DNA of 64,000 nucleotides from Mesorhizobium sp. LHD-90 (lineage in GTDB: Bacteria; Pseudomonadota; Alphaproteobacteria; Rhizobiales; Rhizobiaceae), in assembly GCF_030929505.1 (NCBI RefSeq), contig NZ_JAVFVV010000005.1:310001-374000 (forward strand). Direction: 5' to 3'. A program made the position numbers and the translations under genes. Within the stretch, counting starts at the first letter, position 1, and each line of letters begins with the position of its first letter. Positions 24,602 to 32,732 of this stretch are shown one piece after another. The notes under the pieces were generated by a model. It was not told the DNA's origin. It did not search any database and saw only the letters and a list, made by a program, of their open reading frames with translations.

Positions 24602-27406
24602 ATGTATCGCCAGTTCCTCGAGGCCGCCGCCGCGGCCACAAGCAATCCCGCTTCCGAAACGCTGACGCCCGGCATCATCCGGTTTACGCTCGAATACCGT
24701 GACGTCCCCGATCCGGAGGTGGAAAGGCGGAAGCTCGCCGGGGTCATCGGCAGCGACCGCTTCGCCTTCTTTCGGCTTCCGCCGGGCGAGGACCCGCTTG
24801 TCCGCGTCCTGCAGTTCCCCGGCGTGGTCCGGCAGCAATCCTCAACCTTCCTGTTCGACGTCGCGCAGCATCTCGTCGACGATTGCGGTCTGGCCTCCTG
24901 CGTCCCGGACGTCGATCCAGGCTGGATCGCCGACGACGAACTCGGCCACTTTCCGCCGGAGTCGGTCGGCGGCATCGTCTGGACGCTGTGCAAGTCGCAC
25001 GCCGCCGTGCCGCCGGAGCGGCGGTGGGCCGTGTCGGCCGTGAAGGCGGACAGGGCCTGGGCGGCTTTCGGCACGACCGGGCAGGGCATCCTGATCGGCC
25101 AGCCGGATACCGGCGTGGCCGACCACCGCGAGTTGGACGGCGCGATCGACATCCGCAAGGGCACAGATGTGATCGCCGGCGGTGGACTGCCGATCGATCC
25201 GCTGTCCCCGTCGATGGGGTCGCCCGGCCACGGCACCGCCACGTCGAGCGCGGCTGTGAGCCGGCCGTCGCTCGAAATTGTCGGCGTGGCCCCCGGCGCG
25301 ACGCTGGTGCCGATCCGCTGTGTCAACTCCGTCATCATCGGAAGCGGCGCCGCGGTCGCAGCGGCGATCGACCACGCCCGGCTTGTCGGCTGCGGCATCG
25401 TCTCGATGAGCCTGGGAGGGCCGATCGAAGGCCCCGACCTGCGGCGCGCCATCGAACGGGCCGTCAATGCCGGAATGATCGTACTCGCGGCCGCGGGCAA
25501 TTGCGTGCACGCCGTCGTCTATCCCGCCTGGGACGCCAACGTCATCGCCGTCGCCGGCGTGGACGTCGACGACCAGCCCTGGAAGGGCACGTCTCATGGA
25601 CCGAAGGTCGACATTTCGGCCCCGGGCGAAAATGTCTACGTGGCGCGCCGGCATTGGCCGTCCGATACCGACAAGTCCCTGGTCGAACCGGGCCAGGGCA
25701 CCTCCTTCGCGGTCGCGATAACGGCTGGCTGCGCGGCGCTGTGGCTGGCGAAGCACTCGCCGGAAGCAGTCCGCGCCGAGGCGCGCAAGCGCAACATCAC
25801 GGTCCAGAGTCTGTTCCGGTCCGCGGTGCGCGAGACGTCCCGCAAACCCGCCAGGTGGCCGTCGAAATCCATGGGCGCCGGCATAGTCGATGCGGAGCGG
25901 CTGCTTGCAATGCCGCTCGCCGACATCCCGGCGCCGCCGTCGCGGCGCAATGCCAACCCGGGCGAGCCGCTGCTGGAGGCGATACCCGATTCGCGGCGCT
26001 TCGTCGCCGAAGCCGGCTTTCTCGCGCTGGATCACCGGCAAAGGTCGGACCCCAAGCGCATCGGAGCGCTCGAAAGCCCGGCCGCGCCCCGGCCCAGCCA
26101 AGCGTTTGCCGCCGCCCTGAAAGCCTCCGGCCTCGGCGCGGCGCTGCTTGGCAGCGGGGCGGCGCGAACCGCGATAACGCCGCTCACCCCGTTCATCGGG
26201 CCGCGCACGCCGTCGGCCAGGCTGGTTCCCCGGGGGGCGCCGGATTTGCGGGGCGAGACGCCTCCTCCGGTCACCGTCCGGAAGCTGCTCGCTCGCTCGG
26301 GCAAGAAGGACATGCTCGATCGAATCGAAAGCGTGCTCAACCGCCAGAGCGCGCGCATCGCCAATACGGAATCCGCCGACAGGACGCGCCGCGAAATCAT
26401 GGCCCAGGCCGAGCAGGTCGTCGACGCCTGGGCGCGCGGCGCGAACATTCGCGCCGAGTCGATCGGCGCGGCGCGGGCTACGGCCGAAGCGATCGTGCGG
26501 CTGACCGACCGGCCGGCGCTGAGGGTCGTCAACGGCATGATCGACCCGCAGGATCCGCAGCTTGAACATTGGGCGGGCGACCTCGGCCCGCCGCGCAAGG
26601 TGCTCAAGCCGCTCATCGATGCGGTGGGGCGGATCGACATTGCCGGCCCGGACGGCCACTCGCATGTCGGCACCGGAACGGTCATCGGAAAGGGCGTGGT
26701 AATGACCAACCGGCATGTGATCGAGGCTTTTGCCGAACCGATTCCCTCCACCAACGGTCATCAGGCATTCCTGCTCAATGCGTCGGTATCGATCTGCTTC
26801 GACGAGGCGGCGAAGGACGAGGCGCGCCGGTTTGCCATCAAGAGCGTGCTGACGGCAGGTCCCTGGAAGATCGGCGAATTCGCCGACGTCGGAAAGTTGG
26901 ACGTTGCCCTCCTCGAAGTGGAGACGACCAACGTGGCCGGCGCCGACCTGCCGGGCCCGGTGCCTTCGGGCCCGCTCTTCATGGAATCGCCCGAGCAGTC
27001 CAGGCTCATCGTCGTCGGCTATCCGGCCAAGCCAGGGCTTTCGGCCGCCATCGACCCCGACACGGGCGAGGTCTCGATCGACGTCTGGGACCGGTTCTGG
27101 GAACTGTTCGGCGACGAATATGGGACCAAGTACCTCAGCCCCGGCCAGGTCTCGAACAAGCCCGGCGAGATTGTCGGGGACGAGCGCGGCTGGGCGTTCA
27201 GCCACGACGCCACGACGCTGGCGGGCAATTCCGGCGCCCCGGTCATCAGCCTGCGCCATCCCTATCGCATCGGCGGCCTGCATTTTGGCGGCCAGACGCT
27301 GCGCCAGAATCTCGCCCACGACCTTTCCGGCATCCGCACGGTGGTGCGTGACGAAACCCGGCTGCTCGACCTGGCCTCGTTCGGGGCCTTCTTCGACGCC
27401 GCATGA
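24602..27406 (+). CDS. Double serine protease: subtilisin (S8) domain fused to trypsin-like (S1) domain
   Basis: 934 aa. Residues about 140-410 are a subtilase with the full triad: Asp169 in QPDTGVADH, His210 in GSPGHGTATS, Ser368 in GQGTSFAVAITAG, and the oxyanion Asn in AAAGNCVH. Residues about 670-900 are a trypsin-fold domain, also complete: His705 in VMTNRHVIEAF, Asp767 in LDVALLEVE and Ser877 in LAGNSGAPVISL. A helical linker separates them (LARSGKKDMLDRIESVLNRQ). Neither a signal peptide nor membrane segments are visible. ATG 24602 has AGGA 9 nt upstream; an in-frame TTG at 24371 would add 77 residues but sits directly against a leader hairpin. First large gene of the 24-38 kb operon. 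Two intact proteases in one chain is unusual. Confidence 0.9.
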   Translation: MYRQFLEAAAAATSNPASETLTPGIIRFTLEYRDVPDPEVERRKLAGVIGSDRFAFFRLPPGEDPLVRVLQFPGVVRQQSSTFLFDVAQHLVDDCGLASCVPDVDPGWIADDELGHFPPESVGGIVWTLCKSHAAVPPERRWAVSAVKADRAWAAFGTTGQGILIGQPDTGVADHRELDGAIDIRKGTDVIAGGGLPIDPLSPSMGSPGHGTATSSAAVSRPSLEIVGVAPGATLVPIRCVNSVIIGSGAAVAAAIDHARLVGCGIVSMSLGGPIEGPDLRRAIERAVNAGMIVLAAAGNCVHAVVYPAWDANVIAVAGVDVDDQPWKGTSHGPKVDISAPGENVYVARRHWPSDTDKSLVEPGQGTSFAVAITAGCAALWLAKHSPEAVRAEARKRNITVQSLFRSAVRETSRKPARWPSKSMGAGIVDAERLLAMPLADIPAPPSRRNANPGEPLLEAIPDSRRFVAEAGFLALDHRQRSDPKRIGALESPAAPRPSQAFAAALKASGLGAALLGSGAARTAITPLTPFIGPRTPSARLVPRGAPDLRGETPPPVTVRKLLARSGKKDMLDRIESVLNRQSARIANTESADRTRREIMAQAEQVVDAWARGANIRAESIGAARATAEAIVRLTDRPALRVVNGMIDPQDPQLEHWAGDLGPPRKVLKPLIDAVGRIDIAGPDGHSHVGTGTVIGKGVVMTNRHVIEAFAEPIPSTNGHQAFLLNASVSICFDEAAKDEARRFAIKSVLTAGPWKIGEFADVGKLDVALLEVETTNVAGADLPGPVPSGPLFMESPEQSRLIVVGYPAKPGLSAAIDPDTGEVSIDVWDRFWELFGDEYGTKYLSPGQVSNKPGEIVGDERGWAFSHDATTLAGNSGAPVISLRHPYRIGGLHFGGQTLRQNLAHDLSGIRTVVRDETRLLDLASFGAFFDAA

Positions 27407-27438
27407 CCTCGTTGGCATCTTTGTCTGGAGGAACGATC

Positions 27439-28425
27439 ATGAACTCGCCCCGACCGATTACCGTCAAGATCGACCGCAGGCCGCGGCTGCGCGACATGCG
27501 GCGGCTGCGTGGACCGGAAGCCGCGGCCGCGCTCGAAACGCATGTCAGGCTCGAAGGCGCCGCCGCCGAGCGGGCGGCCCGGCCCCGCATCACGCCGCCG
27601 GAAGCTTTCGCCGGCCGGAACGGTTTCGACAAGGATTTCCTGGCCGGGTTCCAGGTCGACATGGCCAAGCCTGTCGGCGCGCGGTCCCGCGATGTGTCGC
27701 CGGTCGGCGGCGACGCGAGTGGACGGCTCGACTACCGCAACTTCTCCATTGTGATGTCTGCGTCGCGCCGCATTGCGATGTTCACGGCGGTCAACATCGA
27801 AGGCGAGCGTTCGGTGTCGATCGAGCGAAGGGACGACAAATGGTCGCTCGACGGCCGCCTGCCGGTTGAAGCGCAGCTCGGCGAGGCGCTCTATGCCGGC
27901 AACCGCCTCGACCGCGGCCATCTGGTGCGGCGCGAGGATCCGAATTGGGGGCCGGACGCCCTGGTCGCCAATGAGGATACCTTCCATTTCACCAACTGCG
28001 CGCCGCAGATGGACGTGGTGAACCAGAAGACGTGGCTCGGGCTTGAGAACTACATCCTGCAGAATGCGCGTGCCTGGAAAGACCGGTGCTCGGTGTTCAC
28101 CGGTCCGGTGCTGACGGGCACGGACCTTCGCTATCGCGAGGCCCTGATTCCGAAAGCATTCTGGAAGGTCGTGGCGTTCCTGTCGGATGACGGCAGGCCG
28201 TCGGCGACCGCCTACGTGGTGCGGCAGGAACGGGAACTCAACGAACTGGAAGCAGCGTTCGGCGCCTACAAGACCTATCAGCGAAGCGTAAGGCACGTCG
28301 AAGAGCTTTCCGGCCTTTCGTTCGGGCCGCTCGCCAATTTCGACGGGTTTTCCAACGAGGAGGAACTCGAGGGCGGCCTGACCATCTCCTCGGAAATCAG
28401 GGTGTTGAGCGACATACGGGTGTAG
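27439..28425 (+). CDS. DNA/RNA non-specific endonuclease (DRGH, beta-beta-alpha-metal)
   Basis: 328 aa. The NUC/Endonuclease_NS signature NRLDRGHLVRREDP gives the general-base His161. FTNCAPQMDVVNQKTWLGLE supplies the metal-binding Asn195. The N-terminal 75 residues (basic, PRLRDMRRLRGPEAA...) precede the nuclease and could be a localisation or inhibitory segment. Relatives with signal peptides are secreted; none is seen here. Strong GGAGGA lies before ATG 27439; an earlier ATG at 27403 overlaps the protease stop. It is flanked on both sides by proteases, and no immunity gene is recognisable, which suggests control by proteolysis or by other members of the operon. Confidence 0.9.
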   Translation: MNSPRPITVKIDRRPRLRDMRRLRGPEAAAALETHVRLEGAAAERAARPRITPPEAFAGRNGFDKDFLAGFQVDMAKPVGARSRDVSPVGGDASGRLDYRNFSIVMSASRRIAMFTAVNIEGERSVSIERRDDKWSLDGRLPVEAQLGEALYAGNRLDRGHLVRREDPNWGPDALVANEDTFHFTNCAPQMDVVNQKTWLGLENYILQNARAWKDRCSVFTGPVLTGTDLRYREALIPKAFWKVVAFLSDDGRPSATAYVVRQERELNELEAAFGAYKTYQRSVRHVEELSGLSFGPLANFDGFSNEEELEGGLTISSEIRVLSDIRV

Positions 28426-28501
28426 CCGCGCCAGCCGCGCGGCACAGTACGATTCAAGGCGGGAATTCAACAGGAGCAACTTTCGAAGACAGGAGAGTAA
28501 C

Positions 28502-29767
28502 ATGGCGATGAAGCTGGAAATGGTGGTGCTGCGGGCGCCTGTTGGTAGCGCCCCCGCAACGGAGAGCGCGGGCGCCGGGCGTGACCGCGAATTGGTGTCC
28601 AACCTGCGCCCCAGTGCGAGTGCGCGCAATCGCGCACTGCGCGCCCGGGCCGAGGAGATTAGCGTCGAGGTCGACGAGATGGACGCCGGGCAGCGCGCCC
28701 GCCGTTCGGCCGATCCGACCGTCCTGTCGATCGCGCCGCGCATGCCGGTGACGCTCATCCGCGCCTTCGAGACGCCGCGCCATGCGGCCGCCGATGCCCC
28801 GGCCACGGGCTGGGGCATCGAGGCGGTGGGCGCCCACGACAGCCCGTTCACGGGAGAAGGGGTCACTGTCGCGGTGCTGGACACCGGCATCGATGCGGCG
28901 CATCCGGCCTTCGACGGTGTCGAGATCGTCCCCCGCAACTTCACGGCCGACCCGCCGGAGGACGTCGACGGACACGGGACCCATTGCGCCGGCACGATTT
29001 TCGGTCGGGACGTCGACGGACGCCGGATCGGCGTCGCGAAAGGCGTCAAGCGCGCGCTGATCGGCAAGGTGCTGGGCGATACCGGCGGCTCGTCGGAAGA
29101 CATCGTCAAGGCGATCCACTGGGCGCAGCTCGAGGGCGCCGAGATCATCTCGATGTCGCTGGGCATGGATTTCCCCGGCTACCAGAAAATCCTGACCGAC
29201 AAATACGGCATGGCGCCCGAGCAGGCGACGTCGCTGGCATTGGCCGGATACCGGCTCAACACGCGGCTGTTCGACCAGCTCTCACGCGCCATGGTCGGGC
29301 ATGACGGACTGATGACCGGCTGCCTGGTGACCGCCGCGGCCGGCAATGAGAGCCGTCGGCCCGACTACACCATCATCGTCGCGCCGCCGGCGACCGGAGA
29401 GATGTTCCTGTCGGTCGCTGCACTTGGACGCAATGGAGACGGGACCTACCGGGTCGCCGATTTCTCCAACGAAGGCGCGGCGGTCTCGGCGCCGGGCGAA
29501 GACATCCTCTCGGCGAAGCGGGGCGGCGGCCTCGTGGCCTATAGCGGCACCAGCATGGCGACGCCCCATGTCGCCGGCGTGGCGGCACTGTGGGCGCAGC
29601 AACTCAAGCAGAATGGCGGGTTCAGCGCCGCCGGCGTTGCCGAGCGCATAAGGTCGACCGCGAAGGGACTTGGAGCGGCCTTCGGACGGGACGACGTCGG
29701 GTTCGGCCTCGTGCAGGCGCCCCCCGCGGTGCGGCCGCGCCGTGTGGCGCGGCGCCGGCAGAGCTGA
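28502..29767 (+). CDS. Subtilisin-like serine protease (S8), leaderless
   Basis: 421 aa. The classic subtilase triad is Asp127 in VAVLDTGID, His158 in DGHGTHCAGT and Ser351 in YSGTSMATPHVAGVAALW, with AAAGNES for the oxyanion hole. An insertion around residues 215-260 (GYQKILTDKYGMAPEQATSL) is specific to it. The first 100 residues are Ala/Arg-rich and could be a prodomain, but no secretion signal exists. ACAGGAGAGTAAC precedes the ATG. It follows the nuclease by 76 bp and is distinct in sequence from the S8 domain of the double protease, so it is not a recent duplicate. Confidence 0.92.
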   Translation: MAMKLEMVVLRAPVGSAPATESAGAGRDRELVSNLRPSASARNRALRARAEEISVEVDEMDAGQRARRSADPTVLSIAPRMPVTLIRAFETPRHAAADAPATGWGIEAVGAHDSPFTGEGVTVAVLDTGIDAAHPAFDGVEIVPRNFTADPPEDVDGHGTHCAGTIFGRDVDGRRIGVAKGVKRALIGKVLGDTGGSSEDIVKAIHWAQLEGAEIISMSLGMDFPGYQKILTDKYGMAPEQATSLALAGYRLNTRLFDQLSRAMVGHDGLMTGCLVTAAAGNESRRPDYTIIVAPPATGEMFLSVAALGRNGDGTYRVADFSNEGAAVSAPGEDILSAKRGGGLVAYSGTSMATPHVAGVAALWAQQLKQNGGFSAAGVAERIRSTAKGLGAAFGRDDVGFGLVQAPPAVRPRRVARRRQS

Positions 29768-29795
29768 AGTTTCAGCCGCGAGCGGCGGCTGATCG

Positions 29796-29804
29796 TGCTA
29801 TGAT
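29796..29804 (+). promoter_or_regulatory. Possible extended -10 promoter inside the operon
   Basis: TGCTATGAT has the TG-N extended -10 form. It lies about 30 bp before the GTG start of the trypsin-like gene and just after a short GC stem (CAGCCGC/GCGGCTG, about 29773-29790) that follows the subtilase stop. A separate internal promoter for the trypsin-MoxR genes is therefore possible. Confidence 0.35.
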
Positions 29805-29832
29805 TTCTATATGTTAGGCAAACGGGGCATCC

Positions 29833-31590
29833 GTGGGGGTGCTGGTGACGACATCCGATCCCATTGCCGACTTGACCGTGTTCGTCCTGCGCGAGACCGG
29901 CGGCGGTTCCGACGAGACCGGAACCGGCCTGCTGATCACGCCACGGCTGATCCTGACGGCGCTGCACGTGGTCTGTGGCTTCGGTCCGGGCTGCGTGGTG
30001 CCGCCGCATGACAGCCTGTCGCTGTACGTCCGCTTCGAGGTGGCGGGCAGGGCGATGCCCGGCGCGACCTGGTCGCCGGAAACCGAATATCCGGCGCGGC
30101 TCGTGTGGCCGCCGCCCGGGTCGGATGCGGGCAGGGACGCAACCGACATCGCGCTGATCGCCCTCGACGTCGACGACCCTGAACCGGCGCAGGCTGGGCG
30201 CGGCATCGACGACAACCAGCTTGACGGGCTCTACGATCTTTTCGAACGCCATCAGCTTGCCAAGCGCGCCGAGGCGGTCCGCCTCGGTGTCGCGGGCAAC
30301 CCTCCGCCACTGGCGAAATTCATCGGCTATCCGGCGGCGGCGTATTCGACCCTGGAGGCCCTGGCGCGAAACGCCGGGCGGGCAGACCTCGCGGCGGCGA
30401 TGCCGTTCCTCGGAAATGTTCCGCAGGCACAGCCGGCGGCGTTGGGTATCATCTTCGTGAACACCGATCGGGTCTGGGAAGCGACGGAGAAGATGCCCAA
30501 TCCGCTCGCGGGCCTGTCCGGCGCATCCGTATACCGCAACGACGAAAACGCGAACCTGGTCGAGATCTACGGCACGCTCAACCGGTCGCTCAACGTCGAC
30601 GACGGCCAGATCCTGACGATCGCTCCGATCCCCCGGCCAGGCATCGACCAGCACGCGGCGGGCTTCTGGGCCCTGGTCCCGCAGGACCGCTACGGCCGGC
30701 CCCTGGCCGGGCCGGATGCGGTGGGAAATCCCGTCCAGCGCGCCCGCGACCTTCTCCACCGACTGGATCGCGAGCAGCCTGTGCAGCTCTATCTCGACGG
30801 CTTCCGGCGCAATCGTCCGCCCGGCTACCTCTACGTCTTCGTGGCCACGCAGTGGGACGGCCACGGCGCCTTGTGCCGCAGGCTGCAGGAGGAGAGCACG
30901 CGCGGCAGCGACGCGCTGTTCGACGTGGAGACTTTCGTCGCCGGTTCGCGCTCGATCACGATCAGCGGAATGAGGGGCGCCATGGAACGCATCCTGCGCA
31001 AGGTTGCCGAGCAGGTCGGCGCGCGCGCGCCGGGCGAGAACCCGCCGGAGCCGACGATCGCGCAGAGGCTGGCGAGCGGAGCGAGCCACCGCCTGCTTTT
31101 GTTCGACATCGAAGATCGCGATCTCTTCGACGCGGCCGGGAAGGCGCAGGGCGGCACGGTCGCGGTGCTCCAGGCGGTGATGCGCTCGCTGGCCGACTGG
31201 GCCAGGCTGCAGCCGACGGCGCCGTCCGGCGTCTCGTTCCAGCGCGCCAACCCGCTGGTCGCCGTGCTCGCCGTCTGCCTGTCTTCGCCGGATGCAGCGG
31301 ACCCCAGAGAAGCCGTCACGCTGGCGCAGGACCTGATCGACCGGGTCGCGGCGCTGTTCCGGGAGGAATGCCCGTCGCCGGAGGGCCTGAACTGCGAGGT
31401 CTACGACCAGGTCCTGGATGAGATCTATTTCGAGGATTTCCGCGACTGGTGCCGCGAGCACGTTCGCGCCGCCGCCCAGTTCGCGGACGAGATCGGCAGG
31501 GCGATGCACCCGCCCTTCACGGCCGGCAGAAGGCGGCTGGGCTACATCGAGGCGGGGCTGGACACGCTCAACTTTCGCTTGGGGAGGTAA
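29833..31590 (+). CDS. Trypsin-like protease with large C-terminal region (VMAP/iSTAND-like architecture suspected)
   Basis: 585 aa. Residues 10-260 are a trypsin-fold domain: His45 in LTALHVVCGF, Asp105 in DATDIALIALD and Ser229 in LAGLSGASVYRN, a less usual SGAS in place of GNSGGP. Residues 300-585 are a second domain (YLYVFVATQWDGHGALCRRL, LLLFDIEDRDLFDAAG, VLAVCLSSPDAADP) with alternating beta-strands and helices but no Walker A. This recalls the inactive-STAND-like regions attached to trypsin domains in MoxR-linked conflict systems; that assignment is inference. The start is GTG 29833, with alternative GTGs 6 and 12 nt on. A MoxR gene follows after 2 nt. Confidence 0.82.
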   Translation: MGVLVTTSDPIADLTVFVLRETGGGSDETGTGLLITPRLILTALHVVCGFGPGCVVPPHDSLSLYVRFEVAGRAMPGATWSPETEYPARLVWPPPGSDAGRDATDIALIALDVDDPEPAQAGRGIDDNQLDGLYDLFERHQLAKRAEAVRLGVAGNPPPLAKFIGYPAAAYSTLEALARNAGRADLAAAMPFLGNVPQAQPAALGIIFVNTDRVWEATEKMPNPLAGLSGASVYRNDENANLVEIYGTLNRSLNVDDGQILTIAPIPRPGIDQHAAGFWALVPQDRYGRPLAGPDAVGNPVQRARDLLHRLDREQPVQLYLDGFRRNRPPGYLYVFVATQWDGHGALCRRLQEESTRGSDALFDVETFVAGSRSITISGMRGAMERILRKVAEQVGARAPGENPPEPTIAQRLASGASHRLLLFDIEDRDLFDAAGKAQGGTVAVLQAVMRSLADWARLQPTAPSGVSFQRANPLVAVLAVCLSSPDAADPREAVTLAQDLIDRVAALFREECPSPEGLNCEVYDQVLDEIYFEDFRDWCREHVRAAAQFADEIGRAMHPPFTAGRRRLGYIEAGLDTLNFRLGR

Positions 31591-31592
31591 TC

Positions 31593-32732
31593 TTGGACGG
31601 TCTGGACCTGAACAGCGGCCTGCTAGACAAGCGGCTCGACGGCGCCTCGTTCGGGGCGCGCGCAGCGGGCATGAAGAAGCGCCCCTACCTGCCGGACGAA
31701 AGCCTCACCACGGCAGCGGCCCTCGCCGTGCTGCTCGGCCAGCCGCTGCTGCTCAGCGGCCTTCCCGGCGTCGGCAAGACGGGCGCGGCCTACCACATCG
31801 CCTCGCGCCTGTTCGGCGAGGGCCATGAGCCGGTCCGCTTCACCGTGACGACCCAGACGTCCGGCCGCGACCTGCTCTACAAGTTCGACATGCTCGGCCG
31901 CTTCCACGACAAGAAGGGGCGCCCGCTGCGCGATTTCCTGCGCTTCGAGGCGCTGGGGCGCGCGATCGTGGCGGCTTGCGGCGGCGGCGCCGAGGTGCTC
32001 GACGCCGCCACGGACGATCCGGTCATCGATCCGGGGCGCATCTGGGAAATCGTCGGCGACACGCCGCGGCAGCCGGGCCCGCTCTTGATCCGCGACCTTC
32101 TTCAGCCGCGCGACGCCCTGTCGGATACCCCAGCGCCGACCGTTGTGCTGATCGACGAGATCGACAAGGCTCCGCGCGACACGCCCAACGACCTGCTGGA
32201 GAGCTTTGAGGCGATGCGCTTCACCATCGACGAGCTCGGGCTGAAGATCGGGACGCGCGATGCCGCAAGGGACGACGCCGAGCGCCGGCGCTCGCGGCCG
32301 ATCGTGGTCGCCACCACCAATGCCGAGAACAATCTGCCCGACGCCTTCCTGCGGCGCTGCGTGTTCCACGAGATCGCCATGCCGGACGAAAAGCGCATGC
32401 GGGAAATCGTCTCGGCGCATCTCCACCTTGTCGACGGCCTCGACCCGGGCGGCGCCGACGCGCTTGCCGACACGGCCTTCGCCATCGGCACGGAGGTCGC
32501 CAGGCGGGTGAAAGGCTCCTCCCGCGTCCCCGGCACCGCCGAATACATTGCGCTGGCGCGCGCCATGCACGCGTCGCCGGCAACCGCGGCCGGCCTGAGG
32601 CAGGCGATGGCCGGAACCGCGGGCGCGGTCCCGCCGGACCTGATCAAGGCCCTGCTCGGCGTCCTGGTGAAGACCGCCGACGACCTCGCCAAGGCGCTGG
32701 CGGTGTTTCCGTCGATCGCGCTGGCGCGGTGA
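31593..32732 (+). CDS. MoxR-family AAA+ ATPase
   Basis: 379 aa. Walker A is LSGLPGVGKTGAAYHIA (Lys62), Walker B TVVLIDEIDKAPRDTPNDLL (Asp188-Glu189), sensor 1 VVATTNAENNLPDAF and the arginine finger FLRRCVFHEIAMP. MoxR ATPases are typically chaperone-like partners of vWA proteins encoded next to them. Here the next gene, overlapping by 4 nt (GTGA), has a degenerate vWA-like region. The start is TTG 31593, read from an excellent ribosome site GGGGAGGT, and only 2 nt separate it from the trypsin-like stop. The MoxR-associated lid domain is all-helical at residues 290-370. Confidence 0.93.
   Translation: MDGLDLNSGLLDKRLDGASFGARAAGMKKRPYLPDESLTTAAALAVLLGQPLLLSGLPGVGKTGAAYHIASRLFGEGHEPVRFTVTTQTSGRDLLYKFDMLGRFHDKKGRPLRDFLRFEALGRAIVAACGGGAEVLDAATDDPVIDPGRIWEIVGDTPRQPGPLLIRDLLQPRDALSDTPAPTVVLIDEIDKAPRDTPNDLLESFEAMRFTIDELGLKIGTRDAARDDAERRRSRPIVVATTNAENNLPDAFLRRCVFHEIAMPDEKRMREIVSAHLHLVDGLDPGGADALADTAFAIGTEVARRVKGSSRVPGTAEYIALARAMHASPATAAGLRQAMAGTAGAVPPDLIKALLGVLVKTADDLAKALAVFPSIALAR

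Noticed and set aside
24842-27418. 858-aa minus-strand frame across the double protease
   Set aside because: Same codon-bias effect; composition is Arg/Ala/Gly/Asp with no motif.
29539-31509. 656-aa minus-strand frame across the trypsin-like gene
   Set aside because: Arg/His-rich shadow produced by high third-position GC; the plus strand has clear catalytic motifs.
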